From Bacillota bacterium (GTDB taxonomy: Bacteria; Bacillota; Clostridia; Oscillospirales; Acutalibacteraceae), in assembly GCA_023412845.1 (NCBI GenBank), contig JAEZRH010000064.1:1-5412 (forward strand): 5,412 nt of DNA, given 5' to 3'. How positions within the stretch are numbered: position 1 is the first letter of the stretch; each line of letters begins with the position of its first letter. The position numbers were made by a program, and so were the translations under genes. This document shows, in pieces, positions 1 through 5,312 of this stretch. The notes below the pieces were generated by a model. It did no database searches and was not told the origin of the DNA. It was given only the letters and a program-made list of their open reading frames with translations.

Positions 1-306
1 GTCGAGGGAGCTTCCGCCGCCGACGGCAAGTACAAGATCGAGCTTGTTTTCCCGGCAAAGCTGCACACCTTTCCGCACGGAAGTGATCCTGGGGTTCGGC
101 TCCACGCCGGGCAGTTCTACAAATGGAACGGATCTTTTTTTCAGCTGTTCCGTAACGGCGTCATAGATCCCGTTTTTCCTGATGCTTCCCCCACCGTAAA
201 CAAGAAGCGCCCTTGAGCCGTACCGGGCTGCGATTTCGCCGAGATTTTCTATCTGGCCTTTTCCGAAACAAATCTCCGTGGGCACCGCGTAAATAAAGTT
301 TTCCAT
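1..306 (-). CDS. Iron-containing alcohol dehydrogenase (N-terminal part, truncated by window edge)
   Basis: Translating the minus strand from ATG at 306 gives 102 codons with no stop, beginning MENFIYAVPTEICFGKG and ending AVGGGSSLD at base 1. The opening xPTxIxFGKG and the GGGSxxD motif (about residues 96-102) are hallmarks of the iron-dependent alcohol dehydrogenase family (group III; YqhD/BdhA/YugJ-like), where GGGS binds the NAD(P) pyrophosphate. A second glycine-rich stretch, VYGGGSIRKNGIYD, lies near residues 37-50. Family members are about 380-400 residues, so roughly three quarters of the gene, including the iron ligands, lies outside the window. The likely role is NAD(P)H-dependent reduction of aldehydes to alcohols in fermentation; the substrate cannot be told from this part. 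The start is supported by AAGGAG at 320-315, about 8 bases upstream. An ATG at 310 is out of frame. The gene follows fbp on the same strand with 86 bases between them. Confidence 0.88.
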   Translation of the reverse strand, partial: MENFIYAVPTEICFGKGQIENLGEIAARYGSRALLVYGGGSIRKNGIYDAVTEQLKKRSVPFVELPGVEPNPRITSVRKGVQLCRENKLDLVLAVGGGSSLD

Positions 307-343
307 ACATCCTGCTCCTTCCTGACATAAGTCTTGTATCTGT

Positions 344-352
344 ATTATACCA
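344..352 (-). promoter_or_regulatory. Extended -10 promoter of the alcohol dehydrogenase gene
   Basis: Read on the minus strand, bases 352-344 are TGGTATAAT, a perfect extended -10 element (TGnTATAAT). No good -35 box lies 16-18 bases upstream, which fits the known ability of extended -10 promoters to work without one. Transcription would start near 337, leaving a leader of about 30 bases containing the AAGGAG ribosome binding site. The box overlaps one arm of the inverted repeat at 346-380. Confidence 0.6.
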
Positions 353-380
353 TATTACGGAATTGTTCGGCCATGGTATA
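346..380. repeat. 8-bp inverted repeat, possible operator of the alcohol dehydrogenase gene
   Basis: TATACCAT at 346-353 is the exact reverse complement of ATGGTATA at 373-380, with 19 bases between. One arm lies on the -10 box of the dehydrogenase promoter and the other just upstream of its -35 region, a placement that suits a repressor site. It does not resemble the Rex operator consensus I know (TTGTTAAnnnnTTAACAA type). The arms are AT-rich and no T-run follows on the minus strand, so it is a poor terminator for fbp. The function is inferred from position only. Confidence 0.4.
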
Positions 381-392
381 TTCCATAAAAGA

Positions 393-2360
393 TCAATTTT
401 CCTGAAGAATCCCGCTGCGGTACGATTCCAGCAAAGCGGTCAGTTCTTCAATGTGCTTTTTTAATTCGCAGCCGGTATCGGTATCACCGACCGTGATCCG
501 TTCCGTAATCGACTCCACGACCTTGACCTTGGGCGACCCTTCCTCTACAAGGCATCCGGGTTTCAGCGGCTTGTGCTCCGCGAGGGCCAGATAGCGGGAG
601 TTGGCGATGAAGGTGTACCCCCCGATACCCGTCTGCTTTTGGTATGCTTTTGAGATGCCGCCGTCGATCATGAACAAAAGGCCTCCGCCTTTTACGGGAT
701 TTTCCCCCTGTTTCAGTCGGACGGGGACGTGACCGTTTATAATGTGCGAGCGGGAAGGGTCGAGCCCGAATTCCCTCAAAATCATTTTACAGGTTTCACG
801 GTCCTCTATGCAGGAATAGTATGGGTTCATGGTCTCGGCGCAGGCCTCCTTATCTCCGATAAAATACCGCTCGAACGCCGCGAGCTTGCTTTTGCCGAAT
901 ACCGGCGAATTGCGCCCGCACCACAGATACCACATCAGGTCGCAGGATTTTTCCCGTTCTGCCGAGCCTTCCGGCGCGAAATAAGCGCTGCGCACGACGG
1001 AGTCGAGGTATTCCAGATATTTTCTGCCCGAAAGCGCTTTCCCATCGATGGAAACGGAGGCGAACCGGCCGTCTTCCGTCATGGGGATGCAGCCGTGGTA
1101 GAGCAGATTGGAGTTGCCGCACCGGTACATGCTCCCATGGGAATACAGGTAGCCGATGTGTTTCTGCAGCCGTTCGCTGTGCCGGAAAGAATACGCAAGG
1201 GTCTTCATCAGTTCCGTCTCTTCACGGGTCAGTTCCAGAGGATCGTCGGGGTTTATGGTCGGGAACGATTTGTCGCGGAGCGGATATGTTTTTCCATTCA
1301 GCACGGCCGTACCGTTCTTGTAATCGATTTTATCCAGCAGGATTCTGTCGTCCATCCCGTACTCCGGATGTTTTCGGATCAGATGCCCTTCCACTTTGAA
1401 CTGAATGATGGCGATCGCCTTGTGCATTTTTGCAGCCAGCGGAATATCGACGGGATCGAACTGGTTTTTATCGAGCAGATGCGGCTGAAAGCATTCGCAG
1501 GGATCGTCCCGGTAGGCTTTTTCCGCAAATACGGAAAGCGGACGAAGGTTGATCCCGTATCCGTCCTCCAGCTGGTCGAAATTGTTGTAGCTGATTCCCA
1601 GACGGATCACGTTGGCGATACAGGCGAGGTTGCCGGAAGCCGCCCCCATCCAGGAGATGTCGTGGTTGCCCCACTGGATATCCACGTCGTAGCCGTGCAG
1701 AAACATATCCATGATTTTATCGGCGTGCGGCCCGCGGTCGAAAATGTCGCCGATGATGTGCAGCCGGTCGACGAGAAGCTGGCGGATCAGACGGCACAGC
1801 GCGGTGATGAACTGCGGGCCCATGCCGGTTTCAACGATCGCGCGGATGACCCCGTTGGAATACTGCGCCTTGTTTTTCCCGCCGTCGGCATGGAGCAGCT
1901 CGTCAATGATATAGGCGAAAGCCGGCGGCAGTTTTTTTCGTACCTTGGAACGGGTGTATTTCGAAGCGGCTTCCCGGCACAGCTCCACCAGCCTGTAAAT
2001 GGAGATGCGGCACCAGTCTGCAAAATTCCCCGATTCCTTTTTTGCGAGGGCGATTTCCGCATCCGGGTAATAGATCAGCCGGGCGAGGGCGGCGCGTTCG
2101 TCTTCCGAAATGGACTGCTCGAACAGCTCGTCTATTTTTTTGCGGACGACACCGGAAGCGCTGTGCAGCTGAAACAGAAATGCGCCATACTCGCCGTGCA
2201 GGTCGCTGAAGAAGAATTCCGTTCCTTTCGGCAGGCACGTGATGGCTTTCAGGTTGATGATTTCACAGGCTGCCGCCTGCGCGTCGGGATACTGCTTTGC
2301 CAGAAGCTCAAGATAGTGATTATCGACCAAGGATGATCCCCCCATTTTAATTCCGGTCAT
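393..2360 (-). CDS. fbp: Fructose-1,6-bisphosphatase, class III
   Basis: This gene encodes 655 residues, close to the length of the Bacillus subtilis class III enzyme (about 670), and aligns with it throughout by eye. It hydrolyses fructose 1,6-bisphosphate to fructose 6-phosphate and phosphate in cytosolic gluconeogenesis. It belongs to the metal-dependent calcineurin-like phosphoesterases, unlike class I and II enzymes. Visible metal-site motifs are SDLHGEY (52-58), GDIFDRG (204-210), GNHD (231-234), HGCIP (422-426), NGHVP (542-546) and IDGG (565-568). SKYTRSKVRKKLP (133-145) and NPYYSC (512-517) are also family-typical. The start is not secure. ATG at 2360 has no clear ribosome site, ATG at 2345 (residue 6) has a weak one, and TTG at 2330 (residue 11) is preceded by GGGGGGA at a good distance; the conserved part begins near residue 15. 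The gene is apparently monocistronic, divergent from the HD gene, and ends in TGA with no clear terminator. Confidence 0.96.
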   Translation of the reverse strand: MTGIKMGGSSLVDNHYLELLAKQYPDAQAAACEIINLKAITCLPKGTEFFFSDLHGEYGAFLFQLHSASGVVRKKIDELFEQSISEDERAALARLIYYPDAEIALAKKESGNFADWCRISIYRLVELCREAASKYTRSKVRKKLPPAFAYIIDELLHADGGKNKAQYSNGVIRAIVETGMGPQFITALCRLIRQLLVDRLHIIGDIFDRGPHADKIMDMFLHGYDVDIQWGNHDISWMGAASGNLACIANVIRLGISYNNFDQLEDGYGINLRPLSVFAEKAYRDDPCECFQPHLLDKNQFDPVDIPLAAKMHKAIAIIQFKVEGHLIRKHPEYGMDDRILLDKIDYKNGTAVLNGKTYPLRDKSFPTINPDDPLELTREETELMKTLAYSFRHSERLQKHIGYLYSHGSMYRCGNSNLLYHGCIPMTEDGRFASVSIDGKALSGRKYLEYLDSVVRSAYFAPEGSAEREKSCDLMWYLWCGRNSPVFGKSKLAAFERYFIGDKEACAETMNPYYSCIEDRETCKMILREFGLDPSRSHIINGHVPVRLKQGENPVKGGGLLFMIDGGISKAYQKQTGIGGYTFIANSRYLALAEHKPLKPGCLVEEGSPKVKVVESITERITVGDTDTGCELKKHIEELTALLESYRSGILQEN

Positions 2361-2376
2361 TTCATGTCAATATGCA

Positions 2377-2404
2377 ATGAAACCGCTGCATTTTATGTTA
2401 TAAT
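2377..2404 (+). promoter_or_regulatory. Probable promoter of the HD-domain gene (extended -10)
   Basis: TGTTATAAT at 2396-2404 is a perfect extended -10. ATGAAA at 2377-2382 sits 16 bases upstream as a 4/6 -35 match. The start would fall near 2411, giving a leader of about 24 bases that carries the GGGGGA ribosome site (2421-2426). TTATAAT (2398-2404) and ATTATAA (2408-2414) form an inverted repeat that holds the -10 boxes of both divergent promoters. Confidence 0.55.
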
Positions 2405-2407
2405 ACC

Positions 2408-2436
2408 ATTATAAACGATTGGGGGAAATTTTTCAT
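2408..2436 (-). promoter_or_regulatory. Probable fbp promoter (divergent)
   Basis: On the minus strand the -10 is TATAAT at 2413-2408. A 17-base spacer separates it from ATGAAA at 2436-2431, a 4/6 match to TTGACA. The predicted start is near 2401, giving a leader of about 40 bases to the ATG at 2360. The -35 overlaps the start codon of the HD gene, and the -10 lies 3 bases from the -10 of the opposing HD-gene promoter. Confidence 0.5.
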
Positions 2437-3028
2437 GGGCGCCAGGGAAGAATTTGAAGATATTTATCAAAAGGAAATCTCACGGACGGGTTCGAAGGAA
2501 CTGCTCGACTGGCTGCGCACTACGGATTTTTTCATCGCCCCGGCCAGCACAAAATTCCACTGCGCCTGTCTTGGCGGTTTGGTGCAGCATAGCGTGAGCG
2601 TTTATCATGTGATGCGCGAAAGGCATTTCAACGCCGAGGAAGACAGCGAAGAAAGCTTTGCCATATGCGCTTTGCTTCATGATATCTGCAAGACGCAGTT
2701 TTATGTCAAAGGGCTGCGGAATGTCAAAAACGAGGAAACGGGAGCATGGGAAAAGCGCCTGTATTATTCCATCAATGACAGCTTTCCTTACGGACACGGC
2801 GAAAAATCCGTGTTTCTGATTGAACGGTTCATGCGTCTGAAAACATCCGAGGCGGTCGCGATCCGCTGGCATATGGGAGGATTCGACGACGCGGTGAAGG
2901 GCGGGAATTTCTCTATCAGCCAGGCGTTTGACCGGTACCCGCTGGCGGTGAAGCTCCACCTTTCCGACCTTGAGAGCACTTATCTGCGGGAAAAGGGAAC
3001 TTCCGAAGTACGCAGAGAACAGAAATAG
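2435..3028 (+). CDS. HD-domain metal-dependent hydrolase, specific substrate unknown
   Basis: The protein has 197 residues. The HD-superfamily metal-site pattern is complete: H52 (in VQHSVSV), H82-D83 (in LLHDICK), H121 (in YGHGEKS), H146 (in IRWHMGG) and D178 (in HLSDLES). Proteins of this superfamily hydrolyse phosphate esters, for example nucleotides, cyclic nucleotides or RNA ends. The overall form resembles small clostridial and phage-associated HD hydrolases, and is distantly similar to the HD part of YhaM-type 3'-5' exonucleases, but without an OB-fold domain. There is no signal peptide or membrane segment, so it is probably cytosolic. The ATG is supported by GGGGGA at 2421-2426, 8 bases upstream. 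The last 10-15 residues (EKGTSEVRREQK) look like a charged tail. The gene stands alone, with its own promoter and terminator and divergent from fbp, so context does not reveal a pathway. The HD assignment is firm; any specific reaction would be a guess. Confidence 0.88.
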   Translation: MGAREEFEDIYQKEISRTGSKELLDWLRTTDFFIAPASTKFHCACLGGLVQHSVSVYHVMRERHFNAEEDSEESFAICALLHDICKTQFYVKGLRNVKNEETGAWEKRLYYSINDSFPYGHGEKSVFLIERFMRLKTSEAVAIRWHMGGFDDAVKGGNFSISQAFDRYPLAVKLHLSDLESTYLREKGTSEVRREQK

Positions 3029-3060
3029 CGCCGAAATCAATAATTATCCTGAACCTGGGG

Positions 3061-3090
3061 AAGCAGACGGAGACGCCTGCTTTTTTCTTT
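3061..3090 (+). terminator. Intrinsic terminator after the HD-domain gene
   Basis: AAGCAG (3061-3066) pairs with CTGCTT (3077-3082). After an A/C mismatch, CG pairs with CG around a GAGA loop (3070-3073). A T-rich run (TTTTTTCTTT, 3081-3090) follows at once. It lies 33 bases after the TAG stop and separates the HD gene from the transporter block. Confidence 0.75.
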
Positions 3091-3125
3091 GTCATGAGCA
3101 ATTCCCACCCGCCAGTAAAAACTGC

Positions 3126-3154
3126 TTGACAAATGAAAAAATCAATTGTATTAT
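3126..3154 (+). promoter_or_regulatory. Sigma-A type promoter of the ABC transporter genes
   Basis: A perfect TTGACA at 3126-3131 is followed 17 bases later by TATTAT (3149-3154), a 5/6 -10 match. The predicted start is near 3161, with a leader of about 45 bases before the TTG start codon. The -10 lies inside the left arm of the 44-bp operator structure, so a bound repressor would block the polymerase. Confidence 0.8.
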
Positions 3155-3190
3155 TGTATTAAACAAACAGTACATTAGTACAATAATACA
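3147..3190. promoter_or_regulatory. Double GntR operator: 44-bp inverted repeat over the -10 and start site
   Basis: The arms 3147-3162 and 3175-3190 are inverted repeats matching at 15 of 16 positions, including a perfect outer 12 bp (TGTATTATTGTA and TACAATAATACA). Each half also resembles the perfect palindrome in front of gntR (4897-4916). The bottom strand of 3171-3190 reads TGTATTATTGTACTAATGTA and matches it at 16 of 20 positions; the top strand of 3147-3166 matches at 14 of 20. The simplest reading is two binding sites, with centres 24 bp apart, for the GntR protein encoded downstream. Binding by that protein is inferred. Confidence 0.75.
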
Positions 3191-3205
3191 GATGAGGTGG
3201 GGAAT

Positions 3206-3883
3206 TTGTCTCAGATCGTTCTGAAAACGGATCACGCATGTAAGACTTACGGAAAATTCGCTGCGGTTTCCGATCTGGATTTTCAGGTGAAGGAAGGTGA
3301 AATTTACGCTCTGGTCGGCCAAAACGGGGCGGGGAAGACCACACTGCTGAAAATGATCTGCGGTCTTGCGCCGCTTTCTTCCGGGATGTTGGAGCTGTTC
3401 GGCTGCAGTTCGGAAAAGGAACTGGAACACGGCAGAAGAAAAATAGGGTGCATGATCGAAACGCCGGGCTTTTTCCCGTACCTGTCCGCGGAGGAAAATC
3501 TGGAATATTACAGGATCCAGCGCGGGACAAAAGAGAAAGACTGTGTGAAAAAGGCACTTGAGACCGCCGGAATCGCCGATACCGGTCGGAAAAAGTTCCG
3601 CAATTTTTCTCTCGGCATGAAACAGCGCCTCGGCCTTGCGCTGGCGGTCATGGACGGGCCGGAGTTTCTGGTCCTCGACGAACCCATCAACGGCCTTGAC
3701 CCGATGGGGATCCGGGATTTCCGCGAAATCATCCTTCGCCTGAACCGCGAGTCCGGCACAACGGTGCTGATCTCCAGCCACATTCTTGGCGAGCTTTCCC
3801 AAATCGCAACCACATACGGGTTCATCCATCAGGGCAGGCTGATCGAAACCGTTTCGGCGCAAAACCTGAAAGAAAAATGCTGA
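3206..3883 (+). CDS. BcrA-type ABC transporter ATP-binding protein, cut at codon 226 by an in-frame TGA
   Basis: The nucleotide-binding domain is complete in 225 residues: Walker A GQNGAGKTT (38-46), signature SLGMKQR (135-141), Walker B FLVLDEP (154-160), D-loop GLD (163-165) and switch histidine SSH (190-192). The Q-loop position holds Glu in IGCMIETPGFFP (80-91), a form usual in the bacitracin-resistance (BcrA) family. It should energise the permease encoded next. I place the start at TTG 3206, because GAGGTGG at 3194-3200 is a well-spaced ribosome site for it; a GTG at 3197 lies inside that site. TGA at 3881-3883 ends the frame after LKEKC. The same frame then stays open to 4129 and encodes the usual C-terminal domain of the family, so the undamaged protein would have about 307 residues, the normal length. 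At the TGA the family typically has a charged residue such as Arg, so a CGA-to-TGA change is plausible. The truncated protein might still hydrolyse ATP. Confidence 0.85.
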   Translation: MSQIVLKTDHACKTYGKFAAVSDLDFQVKEGEIYALVGQNGAGKTTLLKMICGLAPLSSGMLELFGCSSEKELEHGRRKIGCMIETPGFFPYLSAEENLEYYRIQRGTKEKDCVKKALETAGIADTGRKKFRNFSLGMKQRLGLALAVMDGPEFLVLDEPINGLDPMGIRDFREIILRLNRESGTTVLISSHILGELSQIATTYGFIHQGRLIETVSAQNLKEKC

Positions 3884-4129
3884 AGCCGTCTTCGTCTTGA
3901 GGTGGATGACGCGCAGAAAGCCGCGTCGGTGCTGGCGGCCAGTACGCCCTGCCGGGATATCGAGCGGAAGGACGAGACGACCCTCTCTGTGGGCGACGGG
4001 CTGGATCATCCGGAGCTTCTTGTAAAGGCGCTCGTCGAGCATCGGGTCATGGTCATGCAGTCTTACCGCTGCGGCATCAGCCTGGAACAGTATTTTCTAA
4101 ATCTGATCGGAGGGGAAAAGAGTGCTTAA
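3884..4129 (+). pseudogene. C-terminal domain of the BcrA-type ATPase, downstream of the in-frame TGA
   Basis: These 81 codons continue the frame of the ATPase without a break (SRLRLEVDDAQKAA..., ending GISLEQYFLNLIGGEKSA). The LEVDDxxKAAxVL start and the SLEQYFLNLIGG end are typical of the C-terminal regulatory region of bacitracin-type ATPases, so this is part of the upstream gene rather than a separate one. The first possible in-frame restart is GTG at 3902, but no ribosome site stands at a proper distance before it. It would be made only by read-through of TGA or by weak reinitiation; otherwise it is untranslated. The last 8 bases overlap the permease gene. Conservation up to the stop suggests the TGA is recent, a sequencing error, or read through. 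Confidence 0.7.
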
Positions 4130-4850
4130 GCAAATCCACTGCGACCTCTACAAAGTATTTCATCGGTTTTATTTTTATGTTATGGCCTTGGCGCTCGGTG
4201 GGCTCTGCATCCTTTTGAACGCCGTCATGGCAAATCAGGGAGGCAAAGCGTATCCTGTGAGCTTTTCGTGGCAGTTTTTTACTTCGCTGCTCTCTTACGG
4301 GCTTTTTCTTCTTCCCATGCTGACGGAGATCGTGCTGGCGGAAGAAAACAGGGAGCACACGCTCAAAAACGCCGTCTCCTTTGGAACGGCCAGAGGCACG
4401 TTGTTTGTGTCGAAGTTCGTCACCAGCGCCATTCTGGGGGTGATTCTGATTGCTGCCGTTCTGGCTTTTTACTGCGGCAGTTCCCTGCTGCTGCTGCCGA
4501 AGGACGCGGCATTCACGGCGGAAATGGTCCGTGAATTCTTTGAGCGGGTGGGCGCGGCATGTATTGTCTACATGGCGGCGCTGGCGGTTTCCGCCTTCCT
4601 TTCCATCTCACTGCGGCGGAATTCACTTTTTATTTTCGCCTATTACGGCACGGTTTTCCTGACGGATTATCTGTTCAAGCTTTTGAAGATCTCTTTCCTG
4701 AACCGTTATCTTTTGAAAACCCAGTTTCCAGCCATCTCGTCCGCGCAGTCTTTGGCGCAGATGCAGGCTCCGTTTCTTGTCGCCGCGCTGACCCTGGTGT
4801 TTTTTACCGCCTGCGGGCTGCTCGTATTCAAAAAGCGGGATGTGAACTAA
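4122..4850 (+). CDS. ABC-2 type transporter permease
   Basis: This 242-residue integral membrane protein has about six hydrophobic segments, near residues 16-36, 51-72, 100-124, 143-163, 168-186 and 217-236. Between segments 2 and 3 it has the cytoplasmic motif EENREHTLKN (74-83), typical of ABC-2 permeases of the bacitracin/lantibiotic-immunity type (BcrB-like) and thought to contact the ATPase. The basic end KKRDVN follows the last segment, as is common. It should form the membrane channel for the ATPase encoded just before it and export, or protect against, an envelope-active compound; the substrate is unknown. The start is GTG at 4122, supported by GGAGG at 4109-4113. It overlaps the ATPase frame by 8 bases, which implies translational coupling. 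Termination at the TGA 240 bases upstream would weaken this coupling, although the ribosome site is good on its own. No clear terminator follows. Confidence 0.88.
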   Translation: MLKQIHCDLYKVFHRFYFYVMALALGGLCILLNAVMANQGGKAYPVSFSWQFFTSLLSYGLFLLPMLTEIVLAEENREHTLKNAVSFGTARGTLFVSKFVTSAILGVILIAAVLAFYCGSSLLLLPKDAAFTAEMVREFFERVGAACIVYMAALAVSAFLSISLRRNSLFIFAYYGTVFLTDYLFKLLKISFLNRYLLKTQFPAISSAQSLAQMQAPFLVAALTLVFFTACGLLVFKKRDVN

Positions 4851-4867
4851 GACAGTCTCCGGACCCC

Positions 4868-4896
4868 TTGACAGGAGAGAAAAAATACTGTATAAC
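4868..4896 (+). promoter_or_regulatory. Sigma-A type promoter of the gntR gene
   Basis: A perfect TTGACA (4868-4873), a 17-base spacer and TATAAC (4891-4896, 5/6) make a strong vegetative promoter with a start near 4903. It begins 17 bases after the permease stop. Its geometry matches the promoter at 3126-3154, and the operator palindrome follows the -10 directly. Confidence 0.8.
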
Positions 4897-4916
4897 TGTA
4901 TTAGTTTACTAATACA
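4897..4916. promoter_or_regulatory. GntR autoregulatory operator (perfect 8-4-8 palindrome)
   Basis: TGTATTAG (4897-4904), spacer TTTA, and CTAATACA (4909-4916) form a perfect inverted repeat. It begins at the base after the -10 and covers the predicted transcription start, 19 bases before the gntR start codon. Related sequences occur twice over the promoter at 3126-3154. Dimeric GntR proteins bind such palindromes, and YtrA-type regulators are usually autoregulated, so this is the likely site for the protein encoded next. Confidence 0.8.
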
Positions 4917-4934
4917 TTCTCTGGAGGTGAATTT

Positions 4935-5312
4935 ATGCCGTGGGAACTTAAATCCGACAGGCCGATTTATGCGCAGCTTGTGGAACAGATTCAGCTTATG
5001 ATAGTCTCGGGGATTTATTCCCCGGGTTCAAAGCTTCCTTCCGTGCGCGATATGGCGTCTGAAGCGGCGGTCAATCCGAATACCATGCAGCGCGCCCTGT
5101 CTCAGCTGGAATCGGAAGGGCTGCTGTATTCGCAGAGGACGAGCGGGCGGTTTGTTACGGAGGACGTGAATATGATTGCACAAATCAAGAAAAACCTTGC
5201 GGTTGAGTTAATTCATGAATTTATTGAGAAAATGAACAGGCTGGGTTACGAAAACCGGCAGAGCATAGCCCTTCTTGAACAGACCATAAAGGAGGAAGAA
5301 CAGAATGGATAG
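4935..5312 (+). CDS. GntR family transcriptional regulator, YtrA subfamily
   Basis: At 125 residues it has the short form typical of the YtrA branch of GntR regulators: an N-terminal winged helix-turn-helix and a brief helical tail in place of a large effector domain. The wHTH spans about residues 9-75. It shows RPIYAQLVEQIQ (9-20), the family hallmark GSKLPSVRDMA (31-41), the recognition region AAVNPNTMQRALSQLESEGLL (about 44-64) and the wing with SGRFV (70-74). Residues 80-122 are predicted helix and probably dimerise. YtrA-type proteins normally repress adjacent ABC transporter operons and are induced by cell-wall-active antibiotics. Here the likely operators are at 4897-4916 (its own promoter) and 3147-3190 (the upstream transporter). 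ATG at 4935 follows the near-perfect ribosome site GGAGGTGA (4923-4930). The stop overlaps the next ATPase gene by 8 bases, so the two are co-translated. The inducer is unknown. Confidence 0.93.
   Translation: MPWELKSDRPIYAQLVEQIQLMIVSGIYSPGSKLPSVRDMASEAAVNPNTMQRALSQLESEGLLYSQRTSGRFVTEDVNMIAQIKKNLAVELIHEFIEKMNRLGYENRQSIALLEQTIKEEEQNG

Noticed and set aside
729..2336. A 535-codon open frame on the plus strand, antisense to fbp
   Set aside because: It lies opposite a certain gene with all catalytic motifs, shows no recognisable domain, and its openness is explained by codon bias of fbp on the other strand.
2480..3040. A 186-codon open frame on the minus strand opposite the HD gene
   Set aside because: The plus strand encodes a complete HD protein with a ribosome site; the opposite frame has neither motifs nor a ribosome site of note.
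3197..3205. GTG at 3197 as start of the ATPase
   Set aside because: This GTG is inside the GAGGTGG ribosome site; TTG at 3206 has proper spacing from it.
2970..3224. An 84-codon plus-strand frame spanning the HD gene end and the intergenic region
   Set aside because: It crosses a terminator, a promoter and the operator, has low-complexity content and no supported start.
3881..3920. Selenocysteine insertion at the TGA of the ATPase
   Set aside because: Only weak short stems (for example GAAG/CTTC) follow the TGA, and the family does not have a catalytic Cys at this place; a nonsense change or read-through is more likely.
3092..4042. A 316-codon open frame on the minus strand across the first ATPase and its promoter
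   Set aside because: It runs through the promoter and operator and through the ATP-binding motifs on the other strand, and has no family resemblance; it is a shadow frame.
3902..4129. A separate small gene of 75 codons starting at GTG 3902
   Set aside because: It is in the same frame as the ATPase, encodes that family's C-terminal domain and lacks a spaced ribosome site, so it is a part of the interrupted gene.
4856..4878. TCTCC...GGAGA repeat after the permease gene as a terminator
   Set aside because: The stem is only 5 bp with a 13-base loop and no T-run; the loop holds the -35 box of the gntR promoter.
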